DNA from: Mesorhizobium tamadayense
GTDB lineage: Bacteria > Pseudomonadota > Alphaproteobacteria > Rhizobiales > Rhizobiaceae
NCBI RefSeq assembly: GCF_003863365.1
Contig: NZ_RQXT01000037.1
Coordinates: 1-64,000, forward strand
Length of the DNA: 64,000 nt
Direction: 5' to 3'
In this document: piece after piece, positions 25,668 through 38,666 of the stretch
Numbering within the stretch: the stretch's first letter is position 1
Layout: each line of letters opens with the position of its first letter
Program-made: the position numbers and the translations under genes
Notes under the pieces: model-generated
Databases searched by the model: none
Told to the model about the DNA's origin: nothing
Seen by the model: only the letters and a program-made list of their open reading frames with translations

Positions 25668-25701
25668 CGTGCAAGCCGCTCGCCCAACGGAATTTTCGAA
25701 C

Positions 25702-29205
<3,504 letters not shown>

Positions 29206-29713
29206 GATAGCGGCGGTGCGGTTGGGTTGCGCGAGCCGACTTCCAGGTAGCGCGCCGCCACCGACGAGCGGTGATCATGTGCAGTTGCCGCTGTTCTTGG
29301 CAAAGTCGCGCAGTCGCCGGCCCTGAGCAGCGTTTCGCGGCCGTTTTCGACCAGCGTCAGCTCGCCCTCAGCGGTAGCGCTCTACGGCGCCCCCCTCTGT
29401 CCTGCCGGACATCGCCCCCACTTGGGTCCCACTTGGGGGGAGATTGGCAGCTTCGGCGGCGGCGCCCTTTCTGTAAGGTTGGCGATTGGCAAAAGCCTGC
29501 GCGAAGCGCGCTCCCCCTTCTCCCCCTGAGGGAGAAGGTGGCCGAGCGAAGCTCGGTCGGATGAGGGTGTTCCAGCTTGGCGATGCGCGCGCTTACCACT
29601 GTCCCATCGGCGCACAATCGCGGCCGTCTCGTTTCTTCCAGCACCCCTCATCCGTCTCGGCGCTGGCGCGCCTTCCCCCTTCTCCCACGAGGGGAGAAGG
29701 GGGAAGGCGCACC
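29206..29713. repeat. gene-free stretch with a mosaic of rhizobial repeats
   Basis: No gene is visible. Three repeat-like blocks stand out. (1) About 29385-29440 has CGCCCCCACTTGGG paired with CCACTTGGGGGGAG-type sequence. (2) 29511-29580 holds CCCTTCTCCCCCTGAGGGAGAAGG, then GCCGAGCGAAGCTCGG. (3) 29640-29710 has the related block in the opposite orientation (CACCCCTCATCCG, then CCTTCTCC-CACGAGGGGAGAAGG). Blocks 2 and 3 form an inverted pair. Their type is common between genes of Mesorhizobium-like genomes, from memory. Confidence 0.65.
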
Positions 29714-30271
29714 TCACCCCTGATGCGCCACGGCCAGTTCCTTCGCGTGCTTCTCATGCATCTTCAGCGCCGGCAGCGTCTTCTTGGCGAATTCCTTCAT
29801 CGCCGGGTCGTCGCCTGACTTCGCATAGGTGCTGAACAGGGCGACAGCGTCCTTGTGCGCATCGTTCTGCATCTTGATGTACTGCTGGTCGAAATCCTTG
29901 CCGCTGGCGCCCTTCAGCTCGCCGAGTAGCTGCTGCTCCTTGGGCTGCAGCGAAGGTCCGGCGGACTTGACCGAGGCGGTCGTCTGGCCCTGGCTGAGCG
30001 CCCCCTTGAAATCCTCAGCAACCTTGGTGTGATCCGCGATCATCTGCTTGGCGAAGGCCTTGACGTCGGCCGACGCGGATTTCTCTTCGGCCAGCTTGCT
30101 CGATTGGATCTCGAATTCGTTGGCGTTGGGCACTGCGGCGACGAAGGTCTGCGTGTCGACCTTGTCCTCGGTCACCATGGGGCCGACCGCATCCGGCTCG
30201 TTCGACTGGGCAAGGGCGGCCGGCGCGCCGGCAAGGAGCGCGACGGCGGCCACGGTTAGAAGCGTTCTCAT
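29714..30271 (-). CDS. DUF4142 family secreted protein
   Basis: A 185-aa protein with a signal peptide (residues 1-21, ending PAALA). The mature part is helical and ferritin-like: FVAAVPNANEFEIQSSKLAEEKS, then VKAFAKQMIADHTKVAEDF with the conserved D-H pair, and FDQQYIKMQNDAHKDAVALF. This is the DUF4142 pattern. The function is unknown; homologues are often stress-induced periplasmic proteins. It stands alone beside repeat elements. Confidence 0.85.
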   Translation of the reverse strand: MRTLLTVAAVALLAGAPAALAQSNEPDAVGPMVTEDKVDTQTFVAAVPNANEFEIQSSKLAEEKSASADVKAFAKQMIADHTKVAEDFKGALSQGQTTASVKSAGPSLQPKEQQLLGELKGASGKDFDQQYIKMQNDAHKDAVALFSTYAKSGDDPAMKEFAKKTLPALKMHEKHAKELAVAHQG

Positions 30272-30357
30272 CTGAAATCTCCGATCAGCCCCTCAGACAC
30301 CCAACGCGGAATGGCCCCGCCGGTTGCGTTCTTGCCCCGTGAGGTAGGCTGTGTTGA

Positions 30358-30477
30358 GATTCAGGTCAGGCCGAGCCGACAATGGTGGTTTCCGAGAACC
30401 GGAGCGGAGCGCACTTAAAGTACGTGAGCACCGGAAGCGCAGGAAACCACCATTCGCAGGCCGGCATCACCTGAATA
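30358..30477. repeat. dispersed long palindrome, copy 1
   Basis: An inner inverted pair, AATGGTGGTTTCC (30381-30393) and GGAAACCACCATT (30442-30454), lies inside an outer pair, ATTCAGGT (30359-30366) and ACCTGAAT (30469-30476). The core GAGAACCGGAGCGGAGCG, followed by ACTTAAAGTACG and GAGCACCGG, is shared almost base for base with 55158-55198. It lies just past the end of the sugar permease gene and could fold into a long hairpin that stops or protects that transcript. Confidence 0.75.
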
Positions 30478-30488
30478 TCAGCACAGCC

Positions 30489-31313
<825 letters not shown>

Positions 31314-31314
31314 C

Positions 31315-32352
31315 TCAGCGGCCTCCGTCCAGGCTTATCCGGGCAATGCGGATGTAGGAAATGGTAAGCAGCGCCAGGATGAGGAAGAGCAGCGTCGAGG
31401 CGGCCGAGCCGTAGGCGAACTTGTCGAACTCGAACAGGTTCTCGCGCGCGAACACCGACATCGACTTGGTCTGCACATTGTTGGGCGTCAGCACATAGAT
31501 CAGGTCGAAGATGCGCAGCGCATCGAGCGCGCGGAAGATCACCGCCACCATCACCGCCGGGCGGATCAGCGGCAAGGTCACCCGCCAGAAGATCTGCCAC
31601 GGATTGGCGCCGTCGAGTTTTGCCACCTCGATGATCTCGCGCGGCAGCATCTGCAGTGCCGCAAGGATCAGGAGCGCCATGAACGGCGTCGTCTTCCAGA
31701 TGTCGACGATCAGCACGGCGATCATCGCCGTGTCGGCGTTGGCGGTCCAGGCGATCTTGGCATCGATCAGACCGAGATTGAGCAGCACGACATTGATGAT
31801 GCCGAACTGGTCGTTGAGCATCCACTGCCACATCTTGGCCGAGACGATCGTCGGGATCGCCCAGGGAATGAGGATCGCCGCCCTGACAATGCCGCGGCCC
31901 GGGAACTCGGCGTTGAGCACGAGCGCGACGATCATGCCGAGGATGGTCTCGCAGACGACCGAGATCGCCGTGAAGCGCACCGTGTTCCAGACGGCGCGCC
32001 ACCACACCGGATCGACCAGCAGCCCGTCATAGAGCGTGCGGCCGCTCGGCATGCTCAGCATCGAGAAATAGTTGGCGAAGCCGACCCATTGGCGGGCGTC
32101 GAGGTCGGCCAGCGAGGCGTCGGTGAAGCTGAAATAGACGGTGCGGATGAGCGGCCAGCCGGCAACCGCGGCAAGCACCACAAGCATCGGCGTCAGAAAC
32201 AGCCACGCCGAGCGCACCCGCTGGCGCATCAAGAGCGAGGGCCGGCGCTTGGCGATGTATTCAGGCGCGCCGGCTTTCGTTGGCGCCGACCTGCTGGTGC
32301 TCGTTCGACCGGCACGAACGCTCGAGCCCGCCCCTGCAGGCTCGGCGGTCAC
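31315..32352 (-). CDS. thuF: sugar ABC transporter permease, ThuF-like (MalF family)
   Basis: A 345-aa permease with a long cytoplasmic head (about 45 residues) and six membrane segments. The EAA loop EIIEVAKLDGANPWQIFWRVTLPLIRP is about residues 240-266. Translation starts at a GTG that overlaps the stop of the binding-protein gene (GTGA at 32349-32352), a sign of coupling. It forms the channel with the ThuG-like protein. Confidence 0.82.
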   Translation of the reverse strand: MTAEPAGAGSSVRAGRTSTSRSAPTKAGAPEYIAKRRPSLLMRQRVRSAWLFLTPMLVVLAAVAGWPLIRTVYFSFTDASLADLDARQWVGFANYFSMLSMPSGRTLYDGLLVDPVWWRAVWNTVRFTAISVVCETILGMIVALVLNAEFPGRGIVRAAILIPWAIPTIVSAKMWQWMLNDQFGIINVVLLNLGLIDAKIAWTANADTAMIAVLIVDIWKTTPFMALLILAALQMLPREIIEVAKLDGANPWQIFWRVTLPLIRPAVMVAVIFRALDALRIFDLIYVLTPNNVQTKSMSVFARENLFEFDKFAYGSAASTLLFLILALLTISYIRIARISLDGGR

Positions 32353-33617
32353 CAGCCGCTGCCCTTCAGCTTGGTCAGCGTCACTTCGAGATCGGCGAGG
32401 TTGTCGGCAGCACTTCCTTCGCCGGACAGGGTCTTGTGCACGGCGGTCCAGAACTGGCTCGACGCCTCGTTGTACTTGACCTTGACGGTGGCCGAGGGCC
32501 GCGGCGCCGCGTTGAGGAAGACTTGCCTCCAGCGCGGGATGATCGGCTGTTCCCTGGCGATGTCGGCATCGTCATAGAGGACCTGTATGGTCGGCAGGTT
32601 GGAAGTCTTGAGCGTCCGGTATTTTTGCATCTCGGGCGAAGCGATGAACTTGACCATATCGATCGCGGCGTCCGGGTTCTTGGAATATTTGGAGACCGCA
32701 AGGTTCCAGCCGCCCAGCGTCGCGACCGGCCGCGCGCCCTCGTCCGTGCCTGCCGGCAGAGGCGCCACGTCGAACTTGCCCTTGATCGGCGCGTCCGGGC
32801 CGTTGCCCAGCGCATAGGCATAAGGCCAGTTGCGCATGAAGACCGCATTGCCGGTCTGCCAGACGCCGCGCGATTCCTCTTCCTGGTAGGCGAGAACGCC
32901 CGGCGGCGAGATGGTGCCGATCCAGCCCTTGACCATGTCGAGCGCCGCCGCCGCTTTTGGATTGTTGATGGAGACCGTGCCGTCCGGCTCGATGATCTGG
33001 CCGCCGCCGTTCGACATCACCCATTCGAGCGCATCGCAGGTCAGCCCCTCATAGGCGTTGCCCTGGAAGACGAAGCCCCACATGTCCTTGTTGCCGGCGG
33101 CGCGCTCCTTGTCCATGACGAGCTTGGCGGTGTCGGCCAGCTCCTTCCAGGTGGTCGGCACCTTGGCGCCGTATTTGTCGAGCAGATCCTTGCGGTAATA
33201 GAGCGCCGGCGCGTCGGTGAAGATCGGCAGGGCGATCAGCTTGCCGTTGACGGTCTGCGACTGGATGATCGACGGGAAATGCTCGCCCACGACATCCTTG
33301 GCAGCACTGGTCAGGTCGACAAGCTGGCTGGCGAGCTGCGGCGCCCAGATCACGTCCGTCTGGTAGACGTCGATGTCGGTGTTGCCGGCGGCGAGCCACA
33401 GCTTGTACTGGCCGAACTGATCGGTCGTCGACGACGGCATCACGACGATGTTGACCTTGTTGCCGCTCTGCTTCTCGTAGCGGTCGAGTATCTCGCGCAA
33501 CACCTTGATGCCGTTGCCGGTATCGCCCGACACGATCGACAGGTCGACCGCGTGGGCTGGGACCACGGCCAACATCGCGCCGACTGCAAGCGCAAGAAAT
33601 GCGTGGAAAAACTTCAT
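32349..33617 (-). CDS. thuE: trehalose/maltose-type sugar-binding protein, ThuE-like
   Basis: A 422-aa periplasmic binding protein of the MalE class, with a signal peptide (residues 1-23, ending VPAHA). Patterns ADLTIVSGDTGNG-like at the start, MPSSTTDQFGQYKLWLAAGN, YQTDVIWAPQLA, FVFQGNAYEGLTCDALEW and YQEEESRGVWQTG match, as I recall it, ThuE of Sinorhizobium, which takes up trehalose, maltose and sucrose. It heads a three-gene unit. A LacI-type palindrome lies 345 bp upstream. The ThuK ATPase would have to come from elsewhere in the genome. Confidence 0.8.
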   Translation of the reverse strand: MKFFHAFLALAVGAMLAVVPAHAVDLSIVSGDTGNGIKVLREILDRYEKQSGNKVNIVVMPSSTTDQFGQYKLWLAAGNTDIDVYQTDVIWAPQLASQLVDLTSAAKDVVGEHFPSIIQSQTVNGKLIALPIFTDAPALYYRKDLLDKYGAKVPTTWKELADTAKLVMDKERAAGNKDMWGFVFQGNAYEGLTCDALEWVMSNGGGQIIEPDGTVSINNPKAAAALDMVKGWIGTISPPGVLAYQEEESRGVWQTGNAVFMRNWPYAYALGNGPDAPIKGKFDVAPLPAGTDEGARPVATLGGWNLAVSKYSKNPDAAIDMVKFIASPEMQKYRTLKTSNLPTIQVLYDDADIAREQPIIPRWRQVFLNAAPRPSATVKVKYNEASSQFWTAVHKTLSGEGSAADNLADLEVTLTKLKGSGW

Positions 33618-33961
33618 GGCGGTGGACCTCCCTTTGGAGCCGGCGACGGAGACTGCGCGCGTCGACAGCCATCAGATGCCCACCCAGCACTTGAATGCGG
33701 AGCGCCGCTTTGGGTTCCAACATGAGCCACTCAGCATGGATCACGGATGACCCCTGGCTGAGTGCCGGAGGCGTGCGATCTGGCTGGAAGGATGGGCGGA
33801 TCTCAAACCAAAGCGGGCGGGCTCCGAAACCCCCGCCCCGGAACCCGCCTTTGGAGTGGCTGACGCATGCCGGCACAGCCCCCTCCGACGCCTTGCCAGC
33901 GTCGATCCGCCGATCGGCCGCCCGGCACGACGACGCATTAGCATGTCCTAACGTCAGCCTG

Positions 33962-33977
33962 TGTGAAGCGCTTCACA
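33962..33977. promoter_or_regulatory. LacI-family-type operator upstream of the thu genes
   Basis: TGTGAAGCGCTTCACA is a perfect 16-bp palindrome with the central CG and AAGCGCTT core typical of LacI/GalR regulators. It lies in the gap 33618-34023, between the thuE-like gene and an acetyltransferase gene; the rest of that gap shows nothing else. Sugar transport units of this kind are usually controlled by a LacI-type repressor (ThuR in Sinorhizobium), but no such gene is in the window. Confidence 0.6.
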
Positions 33978-34023
33978 ATGCGCCAGCACGACGATCGCGC
34001 AGCGCCGGTACTGCTGGAAATCG

Positions 34024-34521
34024 CTAACCTTCCCAGGCGACCGGAACCATGCCCAGCCGCTCGTAAAGCCTGAAGGCGGCGGCATTCTCCACCGTATCGG
34101 TCTTGAGGTCGACATAGGCGGCGCCCCTGTCCCGAAAGGTCAGGAAGACGTGCCGCATCAGCGCCTCGCCGATGCCGCGCCCTCTGGAGTCCGGATGAAC
34201 GGCGAGATCCTTGACGAAGCCGGACGTCCAGCAAAGGGCGGCGCCCGCCAGCAGCCCCTTGCCGTCGATGACGAGGAAACATAGGTCCGGATCGAACTGG
34301 GCATCGCCCGAGATACGCGGCCACCAGTCGTCGAACGCGCCGTCGGCGCCGTCGTCGAACACCTCCTCCAGCAGCGCATGCAGGGCGTGCGCATCCCTGT
34401 GCTCGAATGGGCGCATGACGAAACCTTCCGGCCAATGCGGCGAGGTCAGCGTATCGTCGAGGCTCTTGCGGAGGCGGATGTCGTTGGGGCCCGGCGGGCG
34501 AGGACCTGGAGTTTCATGCAT
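34024..34521 (-). CDS. GNAT-family N-acetyltransferase
   Basis: A 165-aa protein with a GNAT domain over residues about 36-160: MRPFEHRDAHALHALLEEVF, FVKDLAVHPDSRGRGIGEALMRHVF (the acetyl-CoA loop R-G-R-G-I-G), and FRLYERLGMVPV. The acceptor is unknown. The first 30 residues are Pro-rich and may not be needed. It stands between the thu unit and the lytic transglycosylase gene, with no clear functional link. Confidence 0.85.
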   Translation of the reverse strand: MHETPGPRPPGPNDIRLRKSLDDTLTSPHWPEGFVMRPFEHRDAHALHALLEEVFDDGADGAFDDWWPRISGDAQFDPDLCFLVIDGKGLLAGAALCWTSGFVKDLAVHPDSRGRGIGEALMRHVFLTFRDRGAAYVDLKTDTVENAAAFRLYERLGMVPVAWEG

Positions 34522-34574
34522 GGTCTTGTCCCGAACAGCTACCCCTAAGCTGCGACCTGCTCCGAGCCGGGTGC

Positions 34575-35534
34575 TCAGGCGCCTGGCTGCAGACGGCGGC
34601 GGTCGACGCCAAGGCCCGTCTGCTCGAGCAGGCCCTTGCGCTTGGCGTCGTAATAATAGCCGGTCTGGTATAGCATGTCGGCCCGCTTGGCATTGCCGCC
34701 GGAGACCAGCCAGGCGCCGCGCAGGTATTTGATGGCGTATTTGAGATTGGTCTCGGCGTCGAACAGCCCGCTCGCCGGACCGTCATAGCCCATGCCGCGC
34801 GCCGTCGCGTGCCTGATCTGCATCAGCCCCCAATGGCCGTGATTGTAGGCTTTCGGGTTGAAGGTGCTCTCGCGGTTGACGACATGGCGCACCAGATCGA
34901 CCGGCACTTCGTAGATCGCCGAATATTTCTCGATCAGCCGTTCGATCTCGCCGCGCGGCCCCGTGGCATGCTGCTCGCCGGCGTGCTCTTCGAACTGGCC
35001 CGGCTGGGCAAGTAGCGCCGGGTTCTGCGGCACCACATAGGCGACCTGCTGGACGCCGGGCACGGCAGCCATCTTCGCCGACTGGCCGGTGACCGGCATG
35101 GCAACGCCGGCCCTCGTGTAGACGGCGGTCTGCTTGAGCGAAGCGGGCCCGGTCGGAGACGCGCCGGCCATCAGCACCGGCGGCGGCGGAAACTGGCCGG
35201 TGACGGGTGTCGATCCGGCAAACGCGGCAGGCTGCGCCGGCGGTGGCAGCGTCGCCCCCGGCTGTACCGGCGGCGGCAATTGTCCGCCCGACGCGGCAGC
35301 GGCTGCAGCATCGCCGGCCAGCGCAGCCGTCTGCACCTGTGCGAGGCCGGAAGGCTCCGGCACTACGGCCACCGTTTCCGGCAGCGCAACGGTCGGTGTG
35401 TCGTCCTCGACGGTCGGCGTCGAGGCTTCCGCAAGCTGGGGCGTGGCCTTCATCTGCGAGGTCGAGGTGCAGCCGCTGAGGCCGGCAGCGGCAACGAGCA
35501 CGCCGATCGCGGTGAGGATGATTTTCGCTGCCAA
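34575..35534 (-). CDS. lipoprotein lytic transglycosylase (SLT domain)
   Basis: A 319-aa protein with a lipoprotein signal (LSGC, Cys about residue 22). A long Ala/Pro/Gly-rich linker spans about residues 30-195. The SLT domain is at about 195-300: VPVDLVRHVVNRESTFNPKAYN contains the catalytic Glu (NRES), followed by GHWGLMQIRHATARGMGY and NLKYAIKYLRGAWLVSGG. It would cleave peptidoglycan glycan strands from the outer membrane side. Confidence 0.88.
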   Translation of the reverse strand: MAAKIILTAIGVLVAAAGLSGCTSTSQMKATPQLAEASTPTVEDDTPTVALPETVAVVPEPSGLAQVQTAALAGDAAAAAASGGQLPPPVQPGATLPPPAQPAAFAGSTPVTGQFPPPPVLMAGASPTGPASLKQTAVYTRAGVAMPVTGQSAKMAAVPGVQQVAYVVPQNPALLAQPGQFEEHAGEQHATGPRGEIERLIEKYSAIYEVPVDLVRHVVNRESTFNPKAYNHGHWGLMQIRHATARGMGYDGPASGLFDAETNLKYAIKYLRGAWLVSGGNAKRADMLYQTGYYYDAKRKGLLEQTGLGVDRRRLQPGA

Positions 35535-35709
35535 GCCCTGCAGGTCCGATTGTCGGTTGTTAAGGAGTCCTTACACCAGCGATTCTTCGTGAGCAATCAG
35601 CGGCCCCGCTCGGTTTTCGGGTGGCAAGACCTGGAGCAAACTGCGATATTGTTCCCCATCTGTACTGTAGATGTACCTGTTTTTCGCAGTTTGCGGAAAG
35701 GAGCCCACC

Positions 35710-36279
35710 ATGAAAAACGCTTCACCGATCACGGCCGGGCACGCAGTGTTAGAAACAGTGATCGGCTTCATGGGCATCGCCTGGAGCGAAAAAGGCCTGA
35801 TCCGGCTCTGCCTGCCCGAACGCAGCCGCGAAGCGGTCGAGCGCCGGCTGTTTCGCCATGCCGGTGTTTCAAGCGCCACCGAGCAACCGAAATGGGTGGT
35901 CGAATTGATCGCATCGATCAAGGCTTACGCGGCCGGCGAGGATGTCGATTTCTCCGGCGTGCCGGTCGACCTCGACGGCGTCGACGATTTCCGCCTCGCC
36001 ATCTATGACGCCGCGCGCAAGCTCGGCTTTGGCGAGACCACCACCTATGGCGAATTGGCGAACCGCGCCGGCCATGCCGGGCTCGCCCGCGAGACGGGCG
36101 CGGCCCTCGGCGCCAATCCGGTGCCGCTGGTCATCCCCTGCCACCGCATCCTGGCTGCCGGCGGCAAGATCGGCGGCTTCTCGGCGCCCGGTGGCTCGAC
36201 CACCAAGGAAAAGATGCTGGCCATGGAAGGCGTGCGGGTCGGCCCGCCGCCGGCCGCGCAGGCTTCGTTCGGGTTCTAA
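35710..36279 (+). CDS. ogt: methylated-DNA--protein-cysteine methyltransferase
   Basis: A 189-aa alkyltransferase. The acceptor Cys lies in VPLVIPCHRILAAGGKIGGFSAPGG (about residues 137-161). The helix-turn-helix part is FGETTTYGELANRAG. It removes O6-alkyl groups from guanine by suicide transfer. AAGGAG upstream supports the ATG at 35710; an in-frame start at 35671 would lack this. An N-terminal ribonuclease-like domain precedes, as usual in Ogt. It is divergent from the lytic transglycosylase gene. Confidence 0.92.
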   Translation: MKNASPITAGHAVLETVIGFMGIAWSEKGLIRLCLPERSREAVERRLFRHAGVSSATEQPKWVVELIASIKAYAAGEDVDFSGVPVDLDGVDDFRLAIYDAARKLGFGETTTYGELANRAGHAGLARETGAALGANPVPLVIPCHRILAAGGKIGGFSAPGGSTTKEKMLAMEGVRVGPPPAAQASFGF

Positions 36280-36486
36280 TATTCGCCGGCCAGTACCTCG
36301 GCGCGGCAGTCTTGACAGATCGGATCGTGCCAGCGTTGGCGCATCGCATGCCTTGGAGGCCGGCCGAAACGCCCATCGCGATCGTCATCCTGAGGAGGCT
36401 TCGGCCAATCCCGAGCGGTCCACTCAAACGGCAAAATCTTGGCAGTAGCCGGCCCGAAGCCTGTCAAAAATCACTCGGTCGAGGAA

Positions 36487-36816
36487 CTAATTCTGCGGGA
36501 AGAGACGGCGCCGGAAGTGCCGCTCGAAGTCCGGCCGCTTGCAGAGATAGACGGGGCAGGACCTGGTATCGGCGCTGGGCACGTAAGCCCTCGCCCTCAC
36601 CTCGCCCATGTTGCAGAAGCGCTCGTCCCGCACGTAGCGGTCATAGAGCGGCAGTCCCGGCACGCGCGTCGACTGATAACGCAGGATGACGGCGCCTTGC
36701 CTGGCGATCGTCGCCCGCACGCGATCGCAGCTCATGCGCGTCGGATCGTAGCGCGAGACCGCCTGCGCCTCGGCGGCCACCAGCATCAGGCAGGCGGCGA
36801 GCAGAATGGTTTTCAT
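36487..36816 (-). CDS. small secreted hypothetical protein
   Basis: A 109-aa protein with a clear signal peptide (residues 1-19, ending AAEAQA). The mature part is basic, with four cysteines (MSCDRVRATI, RFCNMGEVR, RSCPVYLCKR) that could form two disulfides. I recognise the pattern as a recurrent small periplasmic protein of rhizobia but know no function. The gap 36280-36486 before it shows no gene. Confidence 0.7.
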   Translation of the reverse strand: MKTILLAACLMLVAAEAQAVSRYDPTRMSCDRVRATIARQGAVILRYQSTRVPGLPLYDRYVRDERFCNMGEVRARAYVPSADTRSCPVYLCKRPDFERHFRRRLFPQN

Positions 36817-37094
36817 GATCCTCTCCTACAACAGCGAGCGTATCTTCCCTCCACAACGCACGCCTGGCCGCAAAACTTCCACGCGCATTGGGGCCCGTTG
36901 CACGCTATCGCGGCACATGCCGGTAACGCCATCTTGTTTTCGTCCGCGAACCATACTATATGCGGGGCTATTGAATTTGGCCGATCGATCGGGCCTCGCG
37001 ATCTTCGCGTTTGCTGACGTCTATCTCCAAAATTTCGATACCACCGGCCGGGCTTTGGTCCGGTCAAACGAAGCAAATGTGAAGGATATTCCAA

Positions 37095-37307
37095 ATGGCA
37101 ACTGGTACGGTCAAGTGGTTCAACGCCACCAAGGGCTTCGGCTTCATCCAGCCCGACAACGGCGGCGCGGACGTTTTCGTCCATATCTCCGCTGTCGAGC
37201 GCGCTGGCATGACCACCCTCGTTGAAGGCCAGAAAATCAACTTCGAGATCGAGCAGGACCGCCGCACCGGCAAGTCCGCTGCTGGATCTCTGAGCAAGGC
37301 AGCCTGA
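37095..37307 (+). CDS. cold-shock family protein
   Basis: A 70-aa CspA-type protein: GTVKWFNATKGFGFIQPDNGG with RNP1 (KGFGFI), and DVFVHISAVE as RNP2. It binds single-stranded RNA/DNA and melts RNA structure. GAAGGA is upstream of the start. The 278-bp upstream spacer may hold a long leader, as usual for csp genes. An inverted GC-rich repeat (GCGCGC about 37322-37350) and a terminator at 37472 follow. Confidence 0.95.
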   Translation: MATGTVKWFNATKGFGFIQPDNGGADVFVHISAVERAGMTTLVEGQKINFEIEQDRRTGKSAAGSLSKAA

Positions 37308-37471
37308 TTTTTGCGAATGGCGCGCGCCGGACGAAGGTTCGGGGCGCGCGGCAAGTCACGGATGTACTGACGGTCGCGCGAGAAGCGCGCCGGAGCGAAA
37401 GACCGACACGCTGGAACAGCAGATAGCTGCCAGCCCGGACCGGACGCTCCCGATCAGGCTACCGGCAACGG

Positions 37472-37497
37472 AAGGCGGGCATTGTCCCGCCTTTTTT
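37472..37497 (+). terminator. intrinsic terminator after the cold-shock gene
   Basis: AAGGCGGG (37472-37479) pairs with CCCGCCTT (37486-37493), and the T run reaches 37497. It lies 165 bp past the cold-shock stop, so the mRNA would have a long 3' tail, or a small RNA could lie in between. The stretch 37308-37471 has no recognisable gene. Confidence 0.75.
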
Positions 37498-37561
37498 GTT
37501 GCCTGCTTTCCAGCGAACCGCTGCATTGGCCTTGTGGTGCCGACCATGCTTTTTTTGGTCC

Positions 37562-37758
37562 ATGACCCAAGCTTGAACAGATCGAAAAAGCCGTCTCCGA
37601 ACTGAGCCCAGAGGAACTGAAGGCGTTTGCAGCTTGGTTCGAGGAGTTCCAGGCTGATTTGTGGGATAAGCAGATCAGACGCGAAAGCGGACCGGCTGGA
37701 CAAGCTTGCCGAGCAGGCGTTGGCCGAAATTCGGGCCGGACGGACCCGGCCTCTCTAA
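37562..37758 (+). pseudogene. decayed antitoxin-type gene with two frameshifts
   Basis: Reading around two spare bases gives a short helical protein: KLEQIEKAVSELSPEELKAF, AAWFEEFQADLWDKQI, then ADRLDKLAEQALAEIRAGRT and RPL stop. This is a familiar antitoxin pattern next to RelE/ParE-like toxins. The ATG at 37562 is out of frame with KLEQ by one A, and another extra A lies near 37687 (GAA-A-GCG). After the stop, KYFAASP (37757-37778) may be the stump of the toxin gene, but nothing more of it follows. Confidence 0.6.
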
Positions 37759-37889
37759 AATACTTCGCCGCCTCACCCTATCCAAGTATGCGCCGCCGGC
37801 CGAAGGCCGCAAGCCCGACCGGGCGTCGCGCCAGTTGGCGCGCCCCGTCCGGAGCAGCCGCGAAGCGGCGACGGCGTGAGGACAAAAAA

Positions 37890-38482
37890 CTACGGCTGCC
37901 ACTCGATCGGCACATGCCCCTTGTCGGCCTCCACCCGCTTCAGCCACTCCACCACGGCCGGATAGGCGTCAAGCTGGAAGCCGCCCTTCCCGGCGGTATG
38001 GGTGTAGGCATAGAGCGCGATGTCGGCGACGCTGTAAGACCTGCCGGCGAAGAAGGCGTTATTCTCCAGATGCTTGTTCATCACGCCGAGCGCCTTGTTG
38101 CCGCGCTCCAGCGTCACGGCGAGCCGTTCCGGCGTCGCGTCACGCTCGGGAAATGTGAGCAGCGCCTTGCGCACCGCAATATAGGGCTCGTGGCTAAGAA
38201 CAGCCACTGATAGGCCAGCGCCCGCTCGTATCTGTCGGCCGGCAGGAAGCGCGTGCCTTCGGCGAGATAGAGCAGGATGGCGTTGGATTCGGCGATGCGC
38301 CGGCCGTCGTCGAACTCGAGCAGCGGCACCATGGCGTTGGGATTCTTGGCGACATAGTCGGCCTTGCGCGTCTCGCCGGTGTGCGAGCTCACCTCGATAT
38401 TGGTGAAAGGGATGCCGAGCTTGGCCATCAAGAGGCGCGGCTTGTAGCAATTGCCGCTGTCGATCATTCCGTAAAGTTTCAT
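37890..38482 (-). pseudogene. glutathione S-transferase gene, frameshifted by a small deletion
   Basis: The N-terminal half (38482 down to about 38200: MKLYGMIDSGNCYKPRLLMA, NPNAMVPLLEFDDGRRIAES, then YERALAYQWLF) is in one frame. The C-terminal half (HEPYIAVRKALLTFPERDATPERL to VPIEWQP) is in another. Related GSTs have a few more residues between YQWLFF and SHEPYI, so about 10 bases are missing near 38196-38200. The product would end early, after about 122 residues. Otherwise both GST domains look sound, which suggests a recent event. Confidence 0.75.
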
Positions 38483-38512
38483 GGCCCCTCACCTCGCGCG
38501 ACGACCGACCAG

Positions 38513-38613
38513 GCATGTCGCGCAAAAGTGTGCAGCGGTTTTGCGAAAACGGCATGCATAAAAAAAGACCTAAAGCAGGTCACGTGAATCATTTTTTCAC
38601 GCGACCTGCTTTA
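38513..38613. repeat. dispersed two-hairpin intergenic repeat, copy 2
   Basis: Same layout and length as 2802-2902. Arms GCATGTCG / CGGCATGC come first, then TAAAGCAGGTC (38571-38581) with GACCTGCTTTA (38603-38613). In the second stem the bases differ from copy 1 (CAGGTC against CGTGTCG), but the pairing is preserved, so structure rather than sequence is conserved. It lies between the broken GST gene and the EAL genes. Confidence 0.75.
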
Positions 38614-38666
38614 GGCTCTACCGCGCCGACGCAAGGCTCATCCAGTGATTTGTTTTGGCGCGACCA

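Noticed and set aside
37308..37471. A small gene or small RNA between the cold-shock gene and its terminator
   Set aside because: No frame with a ribosome site, and no promoter-like box was convincing; left as a 3' tail.
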